Positions 1 through 7,871 are shown, counted from the first letter of the stretch. The stretch: DNA of 34,455 nt from an uncultured Candidatus Actinomarina sp. (GCA_902622665.1 CACNQV010000007.1:1-34455), one strand, 5' to 3'. The notes: a model not told the origin generated them from the sequence alone. Numbers and translations: made by a program.

Positions 1-761
1 ATATTGCTATTTTGACTGGCGGAGAAGTCATTTCTGAAGAACTTGGTTTAAAGACTGAAAATACTACCGTAGACATGCTTGGTGAAGCTGCCAGAGTTGT
101 TGTAAAAAAAGATGCTACAACAATTGTTGATGGAAAAGGTAAGAAATCTGACGTAGATGGAAGAGTTAAGCAAATACAAGCTGAAATTGACGAATCAGAC
201 TCTGACTGGGATAAAGAAAAGCTTCAAGAAAGATTAGCAAAATTATCAGGAGGAGTAGCTGTTGTAAAAGTAGGTGCTGCAACTGAAGTTGAGCTTAAAG
301 AAAAAAAGATGAGAATTGAAGATGCTCTAGCTGCTACCAGAGCTGCTGTTGAAGAAGGAATAGTTGCTGGTGGAGGTGTTGCATTAATAAGAGCACAAGA
401 GTCAATAGATAAAATTTCTGGTGGAACTGAAGGAGAAATTGTTGGAAGAAACATAGTTCAAAAAGCCCTTGAAGCTCCACTCAGACAAATAGCAGTAAAT
501 GCTGGTTACGAAGGTGGCGTAATGGTTGAAAAAGTTAAATCTGAAAAAGGAAATGTAGGACTTAACGCTGCTACTGGCGAAACAACTGATTTGGTTAAAG
601 AAGGTGTAATTGATCCTGCAAAAGTAACAAGATCAACTGTACAAAATGCAACCTCAATAGCTTCATTGGTATTAACTACAGAAGCATTAATTGCAGAAGA
701 GCCAGAAGATGAACCACCAATGCCTCCAGGCGGAATGGGAGGCATGGAAGGTATGATGTAA
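1..761 (+). CDS. groEL: Chaperonin GroEL, C-terminal part (5' end outside window)
   Basis: This is the 60-kDa ATP-driven chaperonin that folds proteins inside a double-ring cage. The reading frame is open from base 3, so the gene enters from the left edge; about 252 residues are present, roughly residue 300 to the end in E. coli numbering. The first residues, [16 protein letters not shown], match the end of the apical domain. The stretch [19 protein letters not shown] is the equatorial ATP-site segment carrying the catalytic Asp. The C-terminus is the Gly/Met-rich tail [10 protein letters not shown] typical of housekeeping GroEL; actinobacterial GroEL1 paralogues usually have a His-rich tail instead. 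A strong terminator follows at once, so the gene ends its own transcript. No groES is visible; it may lie upstream outside the window. Confidence 0.97.
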   Translation, partial: IAILTGGEVISEELGLKTENTTVDMLGEAARVVVKKDATTIVDGKGKKSDVDGRVKQIQAEIDESDSDWDKEKLQERLAKLSGGVAVVKVGAATEVELKEKKMRIEDALAATRAAVEEGIVAGGGVALIRAQESIDKISGGTEGEIVGRNIVQKALEAPLRQIAVNAGYEGGVMVEKVKSEKGNVGLNAATGETTDLVKEGVIDPAKVTRSTVQNATSIASLVLTTEALIAEEPEDEPPMPPGGMGGMEGMM

Positions 762-782
762 AAGATTTACATCTAAGAATTA

Positions 783-812
783 AAAAAGAGTGGACATTGA
801 TCCACTCTTTTT
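783..812 (+). terminator. Rho-independent terminator after groEL
   Basis: A perfect 12-bp stem (783-794 with 801-812) around a 6-base loop ends in a run of T. It lies 22 bases after the groEL stop codon and separates groEL from aroH. Confidence 0.9.
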
Positions 813-830
813 ATATAGTAAACAAATATT

Positions 831-1175
831 ATGAAAAGCATACGTGGAGCGATTGCAGTTGTCAAAAACAATGAAGATAGCATTATGTCTTCTTCTAAAA
901 AATTAGTCAATGAAATTCTTATTAGGAATGCAATAACTGAAAATGATATAGAATTTGCTATTTTTACGGTAACTTCGGACATTTCTGAAGCTTTTCCAGC
1001 AAAAGTATTTCGAGAGCTGGAAATGACATCTGTTGCTGCCATAGACACTCTTGCTCCCAATATAGATGGCGATCTTTCGGGGTGTATTCGTATATTGATT
1101 TATCTAAATAAAGATTTAGCAGAAGTCAATCATGTTTACTTAGATGACGCTAAAAAACTAAGACCCGATAGATAA
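831..1175 (+). CDS. aroH: Chorismate mutase, monofunctional AroH type
   Basis: Converts chorismate to prephenate, the first step shared by Phe and Tyr synthesis. The 114 residues match the Bacillus AroH trimer fold rather than the all-helical AroQ fold. Conserved residues are Arg5 (Bacillus Arg7), Phe55-Pro56 (Phe57), Arg61 (Arg63), Cys85-Ile-Arg87 (Cys88-Ile-Arg90), Tyr103 (Tyr108) and Arg111 (Arg116). The oddity is that ungapped counting back from the catalytic Arg puts Asp72 at Bacillus Cys75 and Ala75 at the catalytic Glu78, so the active-site acid appears to have moved. A TATAGT -10-like box lies at 814-819, 11 bases before the ATG. The gene sits just upstream of the leader-controlled shikimate operon and may be read into it, but the attenuator lies between them. 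The family call is secure; activity of the altered site is inferred. Confidence 0.92.
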   Translation: MKSIRGAIAVVKNNEDSIMSSSKKLVNEILIRNAITENDIEFAIFTVTSDISEAFPAKVFRELEMTSVAAIDTLAPNIDGDLSGCIRILIYLNKDLAEVNHVYLDDAKKLRPDR

Positions 1176-1201
1176 AAATTTATTTGCAAAGTTTAATACT
1201 C

Positions 1202-1210
1202 TGCTAACAT
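1202..1210 (+). promoter_or_regulatory. Extended -10 promoter of the shikimate operon
   Basis: TGCTAACAT is an extended -10 (TGN then TAACAT at 1205-1210). A TTGCAA at 1184-1189 could be a -35 at a short 15-bp spacing. Transcription would begin around 1217, only a base or two before the leader-peptide ATG at 1219, so the leader mRNA is probably leaderless or nearly so. No Shine-Dalgarno precedes that ATG. Confidence 0.5.
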
Positions 1211-1218
1211 ATTTGTTA

Positions 1219-1263
1219 ATGAAATTAAATAACACATACTTTTACTTTGGAGAGCACATATAG
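1219..1263 (+). CDS. Aromatic-rich attenuator leader peptide (14 aa)
   Basis: A small open frame encodes MKLNNTYFYFGEHI and stops at TAG 1261-1263. Four consecutive codons, TAC TTT TAC TTT (1237-1248), specify Tyr-Phe-Tyr-Phe, as expected of a leader peptide that senses charged tRNA-Tyr and tRNA-Phe. A rho-independent terminator begins 24 bases after its stop, and the next gene encodes DAHP synthase, the first enzyme of Phe/Tyr synthesis. The start has no Shine-Dalgarno and lies next to the predicted transcription start, suggesting leaderless initiation. Position, codon content and surrounding RNA structures fit classic ribosome-mediated attenuation. Expression is not shown. Confidence 0.75.
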   Translation: MKLNNTYFYFGEHI

Positions 1264-1315
1264 GTTGCCCTAAAGTACGTTGTGTGAAATCGGGCAAAAG
1301 CCCGATTTTTTTTTT
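1244..1315 (+). promoter_or_regulatory. Transcription attenuator of the shikimate operon
   Basis: Competing RNA structures can be drawn. A 1:2 hairpin pairs 1244-1250, inside the Tyr/Phe codons, with 1270-1276 (7 bp including one G-U). A 2:3 antiterminator pairs TTGCCC (1265-1270) with GGGCAA (1292-1297). The 3:4 terminator pairs 1287-1295 with 1300-1308. A ribosome stalled on the aromatic codons covers segment 1 and leaves segment 2 free to form the antiterminator. A ribosome that reaches the stop at 1261-1263 covers segment 2 and lets the terminator form. Predicted outcome: the operon is on when Tyr- or Phe-tRNA is uncharged. Confidence 0.7.
1287..1315 (+). terminator. Attenuator terminator before DAHP synthase
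   Basis: A 9-bp stem (1287-1295 with 1300-1308) with an AAAA tetraloop leads into ten consecutive T (1306-1315). The Shine-Dalgarno GAGGAGG of the next gene begins at 1316, so a transcript ending here carries only the leader peptide. Confidence 0.9.
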
Positions 1316-1326
1316 GAGGAGGAAAA

Positions 1327-2340
1327 TTGATAGTAGTAATGAAGGAGTCTCATACTGATGAAGATATTGAGAAAGTAAAAGAAAAAGCAATACAGCAAGG
1401 GCATGAACCACTGGTTATTAATGGTGTTGAAAGAAGTGTTGTTGCAGTTAGCGGAAAAGTGAATGAAGATCATCGAGCCGTAATGAAGCTTTTACCAAAT
1501 GTAAGTAGAGTAATTCCAGTAGGAAAACCATATAAACTTGCGAGTAAAAATTACAAAAAAGAAAATTCAATAATTCAAATACAAAACCTTGTTATTGGTG
1601 GTGATGAAATTGCAATTATTGCTGGTCCAGATAGCGCTGAAACACAAGAGCAAACAATTGAAACTGCAATGGCTGCAAAGAATGCAGGATCAAATGGTTT
1701 GAGGGGTGGTGCATTTAAACCAAGAACCTCACCATACAGTTTTCAGGGATTGGGAGAAGATGGGTTAAAAATGCTAAAAGAGGCCTCCGAAATTACTTCA
1801 TTACCTCTATTTAGTGAAATTATGGATGCACAACATTTATCAATGATGGAAAAATATGTTGATGTTCTCCAAGTCGGTGCAAGAAACATGCAAAATTTTA
1901 AACTCCTCGAAGCAGTTGGTGAATCAAAACTACCTGTTTTGTTAAAACGAGGATTGTCTGCAACTTTGGATGAGTTATTACTTGCAAGTGAATACATCTT
2001 ATCAAGAGGCAATGAAAATGTCATGTTATGTGAAAGAGGTATTAGGACTTATGAGACCGCCACAAGGAATACGTTTGATATAAACGCTATTCCTTTCTTG
2101 AAGCAGAACAGTCATTTGCCTGTGATTGCTGACCCCAGTCATGCAACAGGTGACAATTCTTTAGTTGAGCCAGTTGCTTTAGCAGCTATAGCTGCTGGTG
2201 CTGATGGGTTATTAATTGAAATTCACCCAAGGCCAGAGGAAGCTTTATGTGATGGACCACAAGCATTGTTACCTAGTGAATTAGAAGCTTTAATAAGTAA
2301 AGCATCAATTGTTGCAAAGGCGGTTGGAAGGTCACTTTAA
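1327..2340 (+). CDS. aroF: 3-deoxy-7-phosphoheptulonate (DAHP) synthase, type I-beta with N-terminal regulatory domain
   Basis: Condenses phosphoenolpyruvate and erythrose 4-phosphate, the committed step of the shikimate pathway. The TTG start at 1327 follows GAGGAGG (1316-1322) and gives an N-terminus (MIVVMKE) like Thermotoga DAHP synthase; an ATG at 1339 is less likely. Residues 1-70 form the ferredoxin/ACT-like domain through which Tyr and Phe inhibit this subtype. The barrel carries LRGGAFKPRTSPYSFQGLG, LLKRG and CERGIRTYE. Metal ligands are present at His272, Glu298 and Asp309, the same numbers I recall for the Thermotoga enzyme. The fourth ligand, Cys102 in the usual GPCS motif, is Asp102 here (GPDS). 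It is the first gene of the overlapping operon; its TAA shares one base with the tyrA ATG. Confidence 0.95.
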   Translation: MIVVMKESHTDEDIEKVKEKAIQQGHEPLVINGVERSVVAVSGKVNEDHRAVMKLLPNVSRVIPVGKPYKLASKNYKKENSIIQIQNLVIGGDEIAIIAGPDSAETQEQTIETAMAAKNAGSNGLRGGAFKPRTSPYSFQGLGEDGLKMLKEASEITSLPLFSEIMDAQHLSMMEKYVDVLQVGARNMQNFKLLEAVGESKLPVLLKRGLSATLDELLLASEYILSRGNENVMLCERGIRTYETATRNTFDINAIPFLKQNSHLPVIADPSHATGDNSLVEPVALAAIAAGADGLLIEIHPRPEEALCDGPQALLPSELEALISKASIVAKAVGRSL

Positions 2341-3176
2341 TGTTAAAAAAAATTCATATTATTGGTTTAGGCTTAATGGGTACTAATTTGGGAATCAAAT
2401 TAGTAAATAGTGGTATTGAAGTAAGTGGATCTGATATTTTAGAAAAAAATGTTAGGCGGGCAAAAAAACTTTCTGCTCTATCGTTGGACCATGAAGAGTC
2501 TATAAATTATGATCTTACAGTTTTGGCTACTCCTATTAATGAAATTCTTAATTATTTTGATTCAGAACCAACTTTGAAAACAAGAGCAATTGTTGACTTA
2601 GGAGGTACAAAAGAGCTTATTTGTAAAAAAATGGATACATCTATTATTCCAGCAATAGGAGGCCATCCATTATGTGGTATCGCAGATAATAGTACATGGG
2701 AGCCAACTCCCGAAATGTACGAAGGGGCTCCCTTCTTACTATGTGAGACAAGGTCAACTGACGAGCAAAGCAAAGAATTAGTTTTAGAATTTATAAAAGC
2801 TATTGAATCCAATGAGATATGGATTGATCAATCAAAACACGATGAATTAATTTCTCTGACAAGTCACTTGCCACATATTCTAAGTTCCGCTTTAGTTTCA
2901 CTTGCCATGAAGGAGCAAGATTTAAATGAATTGATAAATTTAGCCTCAGGCGGTTTTGATGGAGCTACTCGTTTATCTAGGACTTCACCGAATATGATTT
3001 CTGATATGTATCTAACAAATGTTGATAATGTCAAAGGTTTAATTAATAAATTAATATTAGAACTTCAAAAAATTCAAAAAATTAGTGACGAGGAAATTAT
3101 GTTAGGTTATTTGTCAGATACTGTTGATTGGCGAAGAGCTTTGGCAGATAAATTTGGAGAAAGAGACCTCACGTAA
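2340..3176 (+). CDS. tyrA: Prephenate (or arogenate) dehydrogenase
   Basis: Oxidatively decarboxylates prephenate to 4-hydroxyphenylpyruvate, or arogenate to Tyr, using NAD(P). The N-terminal Rossmann fold shows GLGLMGTNLG at residues 9-18. Family motifs follow: GGHPLCG near residue 108, SHLPH near 175 and the SGGFDGATRLSRTSP segment near 204. At 278 residues it is a stand-alone TyrA with neither a fused chorismate mutase nor an obvious ACT domain, so feedback control probably acts on DAHP synthase and the attenuator. The sequence alone does not settle prephenate versus arogenate or NAD versus NADP. It starts inside the stop codon of the gene before and ends inside the start of aroA (TAATG at both joints), so translation is probably coupled. 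Confidence 0.92.
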   Translation: MLKKIHIIGLGLMGTNLGIKLVNSGIEVSGSDILEKNVRRAKKLSALSLDHEESINYDLTVLATPINEILNYFDSEPTLKTRAIVDLGGTKELICKKMDTSIIPAIGGHPLCGIADNSTWEPTPEMYEGAPFLLCETRSTDEQSKELVLEFIKAIESNEIWIDQSKHDELISLTSHLPHILSSALVSLAMKEQDLNELINLASGGFDGATRLSRTSPNMISDMYLTNVDNVKGLINKLILELQKIQKISDEEIMLGYLSDTVDWRRALADKFGERDLT

Positions 3177-4444
3177 TGAAAATTAAAGGTTCTATAAATA
3201 TCATTGGAGACAAGTCTCTTTCCCATAGAGCAGTAATTCTTTGCTCCATAGCAAGTGGAGTTTCAAGAATCAAAAATATTTTATTGTCGGGTGATACAAA
3301 AGCTACGATACAAATTTTTAGACAATTAGGAGTAGAAATAAATGAAATCAATAATAATGAAGTAGAGGTACATGGGGTAGGATTACATGGCTTGAGAAAA
3401 CCTGATGGTCCACTTAATGCAGTTAATTCTGGTACTACTGCGAGGCTCCTTACAGGTCTTTTGTCAAAGCAAAATTTCAAGTCTGAGTTAATTGGCAGTA
3501 CACAATTAATTAAACGCCCTATGAAAAGAATAGTAAAGCCACTCATTGAAAAGGGTGCTGCTATTAAAGATACCAATGGCAAATTACCAATTACTTTTGA
3601 ACCAAAAGATTATAAATTTGAAAATATTTATTCGGATAAACCAAGTGCACAAGTTAAAAGCGGATTTCTTATTGCTTCACTGTATCATAATGATTTTCCG
3701 ACAACTATCACTGAAGACCTGCCAACAAGAGATCATACTGAACGAATGTTAAATTTAATGGGAGTAAATACCGTAAGACTTGGTAATTCTATAACAGTAG
3801 AACCTGTTTCAAGTCTTAGAAGTATTGATTATACCGTGCCCGGAGATCCTTCCTCTGCGGCATTTTTGATAGCTCTTGGGCTTATGAAAAGTAAAAAATT
3901 GATCATCAAAGATGTTTTACTTAATGAGAGAAGAATTGGTTTTCTTAAAATATTGAAAAGAATGAACGCAAAGATATCAATTGAAAATTTAGAAGTGAGA
4001 GATAACGAGTCAGTAGGAGATATACATGTTTCAAGATCTAATCTATCTTCTGTCAAGGTTGACAAGGAAGAGGTGTCTGATATGGTAGATGAATTTCCAA
4101 TACTTACTCTTTTGGCGACTCAAGCTAAGGGAGTGACCACCGTTTCTGGTGCAAGTGAGCTAAGACTGAAAGAATCAGATCGTATAAAATCTATGGAAAA
4201 CTTTATTCAATCATTGGGTGGAAATATAGAAGTTAATCCTGAAGGATTTAAAGTTAATGGCCCTCAAAAACTAAAATCAGGACAAATTAAAACTTTTGAG
4301 GACCACAGAATAGCCATGACTAGTGTGATTGCAAACCTAGCAATTAATAAAGGAATTAAACCAGATAACATAAATTGTATTTCAGATTCTTACCCTAGCT
4401 TTTTTTCAGATCTAAAAAAAATTGGAGCAAATTATGACAGTTAG
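3176..4444 (+). CDS. aroA: 3-phosphoshikimate 1-carboxyvinyltransferase (EPSP synthase)
   Basis: Transfers the enolpyruvyl group of phosphoenolpyruvate to shikimate 3-phosphate, the sixth shikimate step. The 422 residues are full length. Substrate-binding motifs appear in order: GDKSLSHRA (residues 11-19), NSGTTARLLTG (near 83), KRPM, SAQVKSG, VDEFPILTLLA with the catalytic Asp, LKESDRI, EDHRIAM and the C-terminal SYPSFF. The glycine of the phosphoenolpyruvate loop (NSGTT) is kept, so I see no obvious glyphosate-tolerance substitution there. The N-terminus is short, starting almost at the GDKS loop. The start overlaps the tyrA stop by one base and the end overlaps aroE by 11 bases. Confidence 0.95.
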   Translation: MKIKGSINIIGDKSLSHRAVILCSIASGVSRIKNILLSGDTKATIQIFRQLGVEINEINNNEVEVHGVGLHGLRKPDGPLNAVNSGTTARLLTGLLSKQNFKSELIGSTQLIKRPMKRIVKPLIEKGAAIKDTNGKLPITFEPKDYKFENIYSDKPSAQVKSGFLIASLYHNDFPTTITEDLPTRDHTERMLNLMGVNTVRLGNSITVEPVSSLRSIDYTVPGDPSSAAFLIALGLMKSKKLIIKDVLLNERRIGFLKILKRMNAKISIENLEVRDNESVGDIHVSRSNLSSVKVDKEEVSDMVDEFPILTLLATQAKGVTTVSGASELRLKESDRIKSMENFIQSLGGNIEVNPEGFKVNGPQKLKSGQIKTFEDHRIAMTSVIANLAINKGIKPDNINCISDSYPSFFSDLKKIGANYDS

Positions 4445-5228
4445 ATTAGGAATAATAGGTTGGCCATTGACAAAGACATTTTCTCCAAATATACATCAAA
4501 GTCTTTCTGAAATTTCAAATATTGATATTGCATATAAAAAATTGCCAATCGAAAATTTTACTATAGATATTTTTGAGAGTTTAAACAATGAATTTGATGG
4601 ATATAATGTAACAATTCCTCATAAAGAAAAAATTTATAATTTATCTAAAGATTTAAAAAACGTTTCGAGATCATCAGTTGTTGATAATATTAAAGCTGTA
4701 AATACGGTGAGCGTAGATGGTGAAAACGTTTTATTATCAAACACAGATATCGACGGCATTAATCAAACTTTTGAATTTATCAATTTTGATATTAATGATA
4801 AATTTGTACTTATTTTAGGTAGCGGAGGAAGTGCACAAACTGCGAAGTATACGTTATCAGAAAATAATACGGTGTATGTAGTGTCTAGAAATAAAAAAGA
4901 TGGAGACTTCACTTATACAGATGTTGATAAGCTTGCTGGTGATGTTGAGGTCATTATAAATACTACGCCATTAGGAATGCCACCATATGAAAACGAAAAA
5001 CTTCCAATAAGTCATCTTAATTTTTCAAAATTAGAACTATTTTATAATTTTGGATATGGTGTATCAAAGAAACTTATAAGTGATCTTCCTAAAAATGTAA
5101 CATCAATTGATGGGACAATAATGTTAATTGCTCAAGCAATATCTTCGTTTAACATATGGACAGGACAATGTATAAAATTTAACGAAGCTTACAAGGAAAT
5201 TGTAGAAAGGATAGATTATGAAAATTAA
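4434..5228 (+). CDS. aroE: Shikimate dehydrogenase
   Basis: Reduces 3-dehydroshikimate to shikimate with NADPH. The ATG at 4434 is chosen because GGAG (4424-4427) lies six bases upstream and the protein then begins MTVRLGIIGWPL, as in the family; an upstream TTG at 4422 would place the Shine-Dalgarno inside the gene. Conserved elements in the 264 residues are the substrate loop (TKTFSPNIH), the catalytic Lys in YNVTIPHK, the catalytic Asp in NTDIDG, the nucleotide-binding loop LGSGGSAQTA and NTTPLGMPP. The usual GAVNT motif reads KAVNT here. It overlaps aroA and aroC, consistent with one tightly coupled transcript. Confidence 0.94.
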   Translation: MTVRLGIIGWPLTKTFSPNIHQSLSEISNIDIAYKKLPIENFTIDIFESLNNEFDGYNVTIPHKEKIYNLSKDLKNVSRSSVVDNIKAVNTVSVDGENVLLSNTDIDGINQTFEFINFDINDKFVLILGSGGSAQTAKYTLSENNTVYVVSRNKKDGDFTYTDVDKLAGDVEVIINTTPLGMPPYENEKLPISHLNFSKLELFYNFGYGVSKKLISDLPKNVTSIDGTIMLIAQAISSFNIWTGQCIKFNEAYKEIVERIDYEN

Positions 5229-6399
5229 ATATCTTACCGCTGGTGAAAGTCATGGACCAGAATTAACTGCAATTATAGAAGGTATTCCATCAAATTTTGA
5301 AGTAAGTAAAAATTATATTGATGATTTTTTATCAAGAAGACAAAAATCTTTAGGTTCTGGTGGAAGAATGAATATTGAAAAAGATGAGATTTTTATTACT
5401 TCAGGTGTAATTAATAATTTATCAACGGGCGGTCCCATAGCAATAAAGATTATTAATAAAGATTGGAAAAATTGGAAGGATAAAGAAATAGAACCTTTCG
5501 TAGTTCCTCGTCCAGGACACGCTGACTTGGTTGGGACATTTAAGTATAACCACAATGACATAAGGCTGTCACTTGAAAGAGCAAGTGCACGTGAAACTGC
5601 AATTAGATGCGCGATTGGAGCAATTTGTCATCAAATCCTTGGCCAACTTGGAGTTGAAGTAGTAGGTTATGTTTCATCTATTGGTGAGCAAAAGTTAGAA
5701 AATATCAATTTAGAAGATTTAGGTCTAATTAAAAAACATGTCAATGAATCTGAAGTGTCATGTCCAGATAAAAAAGTAAGTGAATTAATGATAAATGAAA
5801 TATTAAAGGCAAGAAAGAAAAAAGACACTTTAGGTGGTTCTGTAACTTTAGTTGCAAAAAATTTTCCTGCAGGGTGTGGTAGCTATGTTCATTTTGATAG
5901 AAAGTTAGATGCAAAACTTGCTTCATCCATGATGTCTATACAAAGCGTTAAAGCAGTTGAGGTTGGCAATGGAGTAGAAGCATCTAAAGATTTTGGAACT
6001 GCTGTACAAGATCAAATAGTTTTAAACGAACAAAATATTGAAAGAATCACAAATAATTTAGGTGGATTTGAAGGAGGTATGTCAACAGGAGAACCAATTA
6101 TTATAACTTCTTATTTAAAACCCATAAGTACAACTTTGACTCCTATAAAAAGTGTTGATTTGGCATCTCAGAAAGAGACAGAAACTACCTATGAAAGGTC
6201 TGATACCTGTGCTGTGCCAAGAGCTGTCCCTATTTTTGAAAGTGTAATATCTATAGATCTTTTGAATTCTTTAATTGAAAATACAGGTGGAGATAATAAA
6301 GAATTAATTTTAAATAGAGTTAATAAAATAAAAGACATAACTCTTAATAGCTTTAATTTGGAAAATAAAACATGGTCCATGAAATATGAAAATGAATAA
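5218..6399 (+). CDS. aroC: Chorismate synthase
   Basis: Eliminates phosphate from EPSP to give chorismate, the last common step, using reduced FMN as a catalytic cofactor. The 393 residues include the signatures GESHG (residues 9-13), RPGHADLVG (near 98), RASARETAIR (near 120), FEGGMSTGEPI (near 283) and the C-terminal DTCAVPRAVPI. No flavin-reductase domain is fused to it, so reduced flavin must come from elsewhere; a flavodoxin-fold reductase lies at 14045-14590, but a link is only speculative. It overlaps aroE by 11 bases and aroK by 14 bases. Confidence 0.96.
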   Translation: MKIKYLTAGESHGPELTAIIEGIPSNFEVSKNYIDDFLSRRQKSLGSGGRMNIEKDEIFITSGVINNLSTGGPIAIKIINKDWKNWKDKEIEPFVVPRPGHADLVGTFKYNHNDIRLSLERASARETAIRCAIGAICHQILGQLGVEVVGYVSSIGEQKLENINLEDLGLIKKHVNESEVSCPDKKVSELMINEILKARKKKDTLGGSVTLVAKNFPAGCGSYVHFDRKLDAKLASSMMSIQSVKAVEVGNGVEASKDFGTAVQDQIVLNEQNIERITNNLGGFEGGMSTGEPIIITSYLKPISTTLTPIKSVDLASQKETETTYERSDTCAVPRAVPIFESVISIDLLNSLIENTGGDNKELILNRVNKIKDITLNSFNLENKTWSMKYENE

Positions 6400-6886
6400 T
6401 TCATTTTATTTATGTGGGTTTATGGGTGTTGGAAAAACTACGATTTTGAATAATATTAAACGACAAACTAAATATACGTGTTTTGATTTGGATGAAAGTA
6501 TAGAAAATAAGTATGGTCAAATAAATAGTATTTTTAAAGAACAGGGAGAGACTTTTTTTAGAGAAATTGAAGAAAAAGAATTTTTTGTTAGTCAAAACAA
6601 ATTTAATTTAATTTCTATAGGTGGCGGTGCGATAGAAAATGATAATATTTTTGAGACTTTACTCGAAAGTAATCAAACTATTTATTTAAGTCTTGACTTT
6701 GAAAGCCTTTGGGAAAGAATTAAAAATTCTAACAGGCCACTAATTAATACTGGAAGAGAAATTCTTGAAAGTAGATATAAAAACAGATTAAAAAGGTACG
6801 AGATGATGGAATATAAGATTTCTAATGAGAATGTAAAAGATACTACAAGCAAAGTATTAGAAGTAATGGAAAAGCAAAATGTCTAG
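6386..6886 (+). CDS. aroK: Shikimate kinase
   Basis: Phosphorylates shikimate at the 3-OH with ATP. This 166-residue P-loop enzyme has Walker A GFMGVGKTT (residues 11-19), the shikimate-binding Asp in FDLDESIE, the Arg in FFREIE, a GGGA loop and the lid Arg in NRPLI. Two ATG codons, 6386 and 6392, are possible starts and cannot be told apart; both lie inside the end of aroC. The gene runs eight bases into aroB. Confidence 0.93.
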   Translation: MKMNNSFYLCGFMGVGKTTILNNIKRQTKYTCFDLDESIENKYGQINSIFKEQGETFFREIEEKEFFVSQNKFNLISIGGGAIENDNIFETLLESNQTIYLSLDFESLWERIKNSNRPLINTGREILESRYKNRLKRYEMMEYKISNENVKDTTSKVLEVMEKQNV

Positions 6887-7871
6887 AAATATTTATCTAA
6901 ACAATACTGAAGAATTAATTAAATATATTAACGAAGATTTACAAAATGAGAGCTTAATTATTCTCGATTCTGCGCTTGAACAATTTAAATTACATAGCAA
7001 CTTAAATGCAAGTCATGTTTACTTGAAGGTTTCTGAAGAAACAAAAAATTTAGAAACAGTTGAAAAAATTTGGGAAATAATGTTTTCATCAAATTTAAAC
7101 AGATCACACGAAATAGTAATTATTGGAGGCGGAGTTATGCTTGATCTCTGCTCTTTTGCTGCAAGCACATTTAAAAGAGGTATTTCCTATACATTAGTTC
7201 CGTCTACTTTATTAGCTATGGTTGATGCATCTCATGGAGGTAAAAATGGTTTTAATAATGATTATGGAAAAAACCAGATTGGCACTTTTAATTTACCGAA
7301 GGGTGTAATTGTGTGTTTTGAACTACTAAATACATTGAAAGAAAAAGATTATAAAGATGGCTTAATCGAGCTTGTTAAACATGGACTAATTGGTAGTAAG
7401 GAAATATTTGATAAATTGATTTCTGCAGAAGATTTCAAAATAGAAACTGAGGTAATCAAAAAAGGAATACAAATCAAAGAAGATATTGTAAAAGAAGATT
7501 ATTTAGAAACTGGAAAAAGAAAATATTTAAATTTTGGACATACAATAGGTCACTTAATTGAGCAAGATTCAAAGTTTACTGTATCACACGGTGAAGCTGT
7601 AGCTATAGGAATGATTTACGAACTTGGACTATCAAAGAAACATTTTGGTTTACCGCAAGAAGTAATTGATTTATATATATCATACCTGGAGAAACTTGAT
7701 TATAAAAAATCATATGAATTTGAAAATAGTATCGATTACTTATTAGGAATTTTAAAAGATGATAAAAAAAGTAAATCTGATTCAGTAGATATTGTTTTAC
7801 TGTCAGATGTATCGCAGCCAAATCTTATTTGTATAAGTTTTGATGAATTGATTGAGGTGATTAAAAATTAA
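6879..7871 (+). CDS. aroB: 3-dehydroquinate synthase
   Basis: Cyclises DAHP to 3-dehydroquinate using NAD and a divalent metal, the second shikimate step. The family core is recognisable: IIGGGVMLDL, the RGISYTLVPSTLLAMVD segment, GGKNGFN and the three metal-ligand motifs (Glu in LIELVKHG, His in NFGHTIGH, His in SHGEAVAIG). The usual VGDLAGF and SSVGGKTG motifs read MLDLCSF and ASHGGKNG, so it is a divergent member. At 330 residues it is slightly shorter than the usual 350-360. The stop codon (7869-7871) overlaps the inferred ATT start of aroQ. Confidence 0.92.
   Translation: MSRNIYLNNTEELIKYINEDLQNESLIILDSALEQFKLHSNLNASHVYLKVSEETKNLETVEKIWEIMFSSNLNRSHEIVIIGGGVMLDLCSFAASTFKRGISYTLVPSTLLAMVDASHGGKNGFNNDYGKNQIGTFNLPKGVIVCFELLNTLKEKDYKDGLIELVKHGLIGSKEIFDKLISAEDFKIETEVIKKGIQIKEDIVKEDYLETGKRKYLNFGHTIGHLIEQDSKFTVSHGEAVAIGMIYELGLSKKHFGLPQEVIDLYISYLEKLDYKKSYEFENSIDYLLGILKDDKKSKSDSVDIVLLSDVSQPNLICISFDELIEVIKN

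Noticed and set aside
1176-1326. T-box or metabolite riboswitch before DAHP synthase
   Set aside because: The space before the terminator is under 100 bases, no T-box consensus is visible, and a Tyr/Phe-coding leader frame gives a sufficient explanation.
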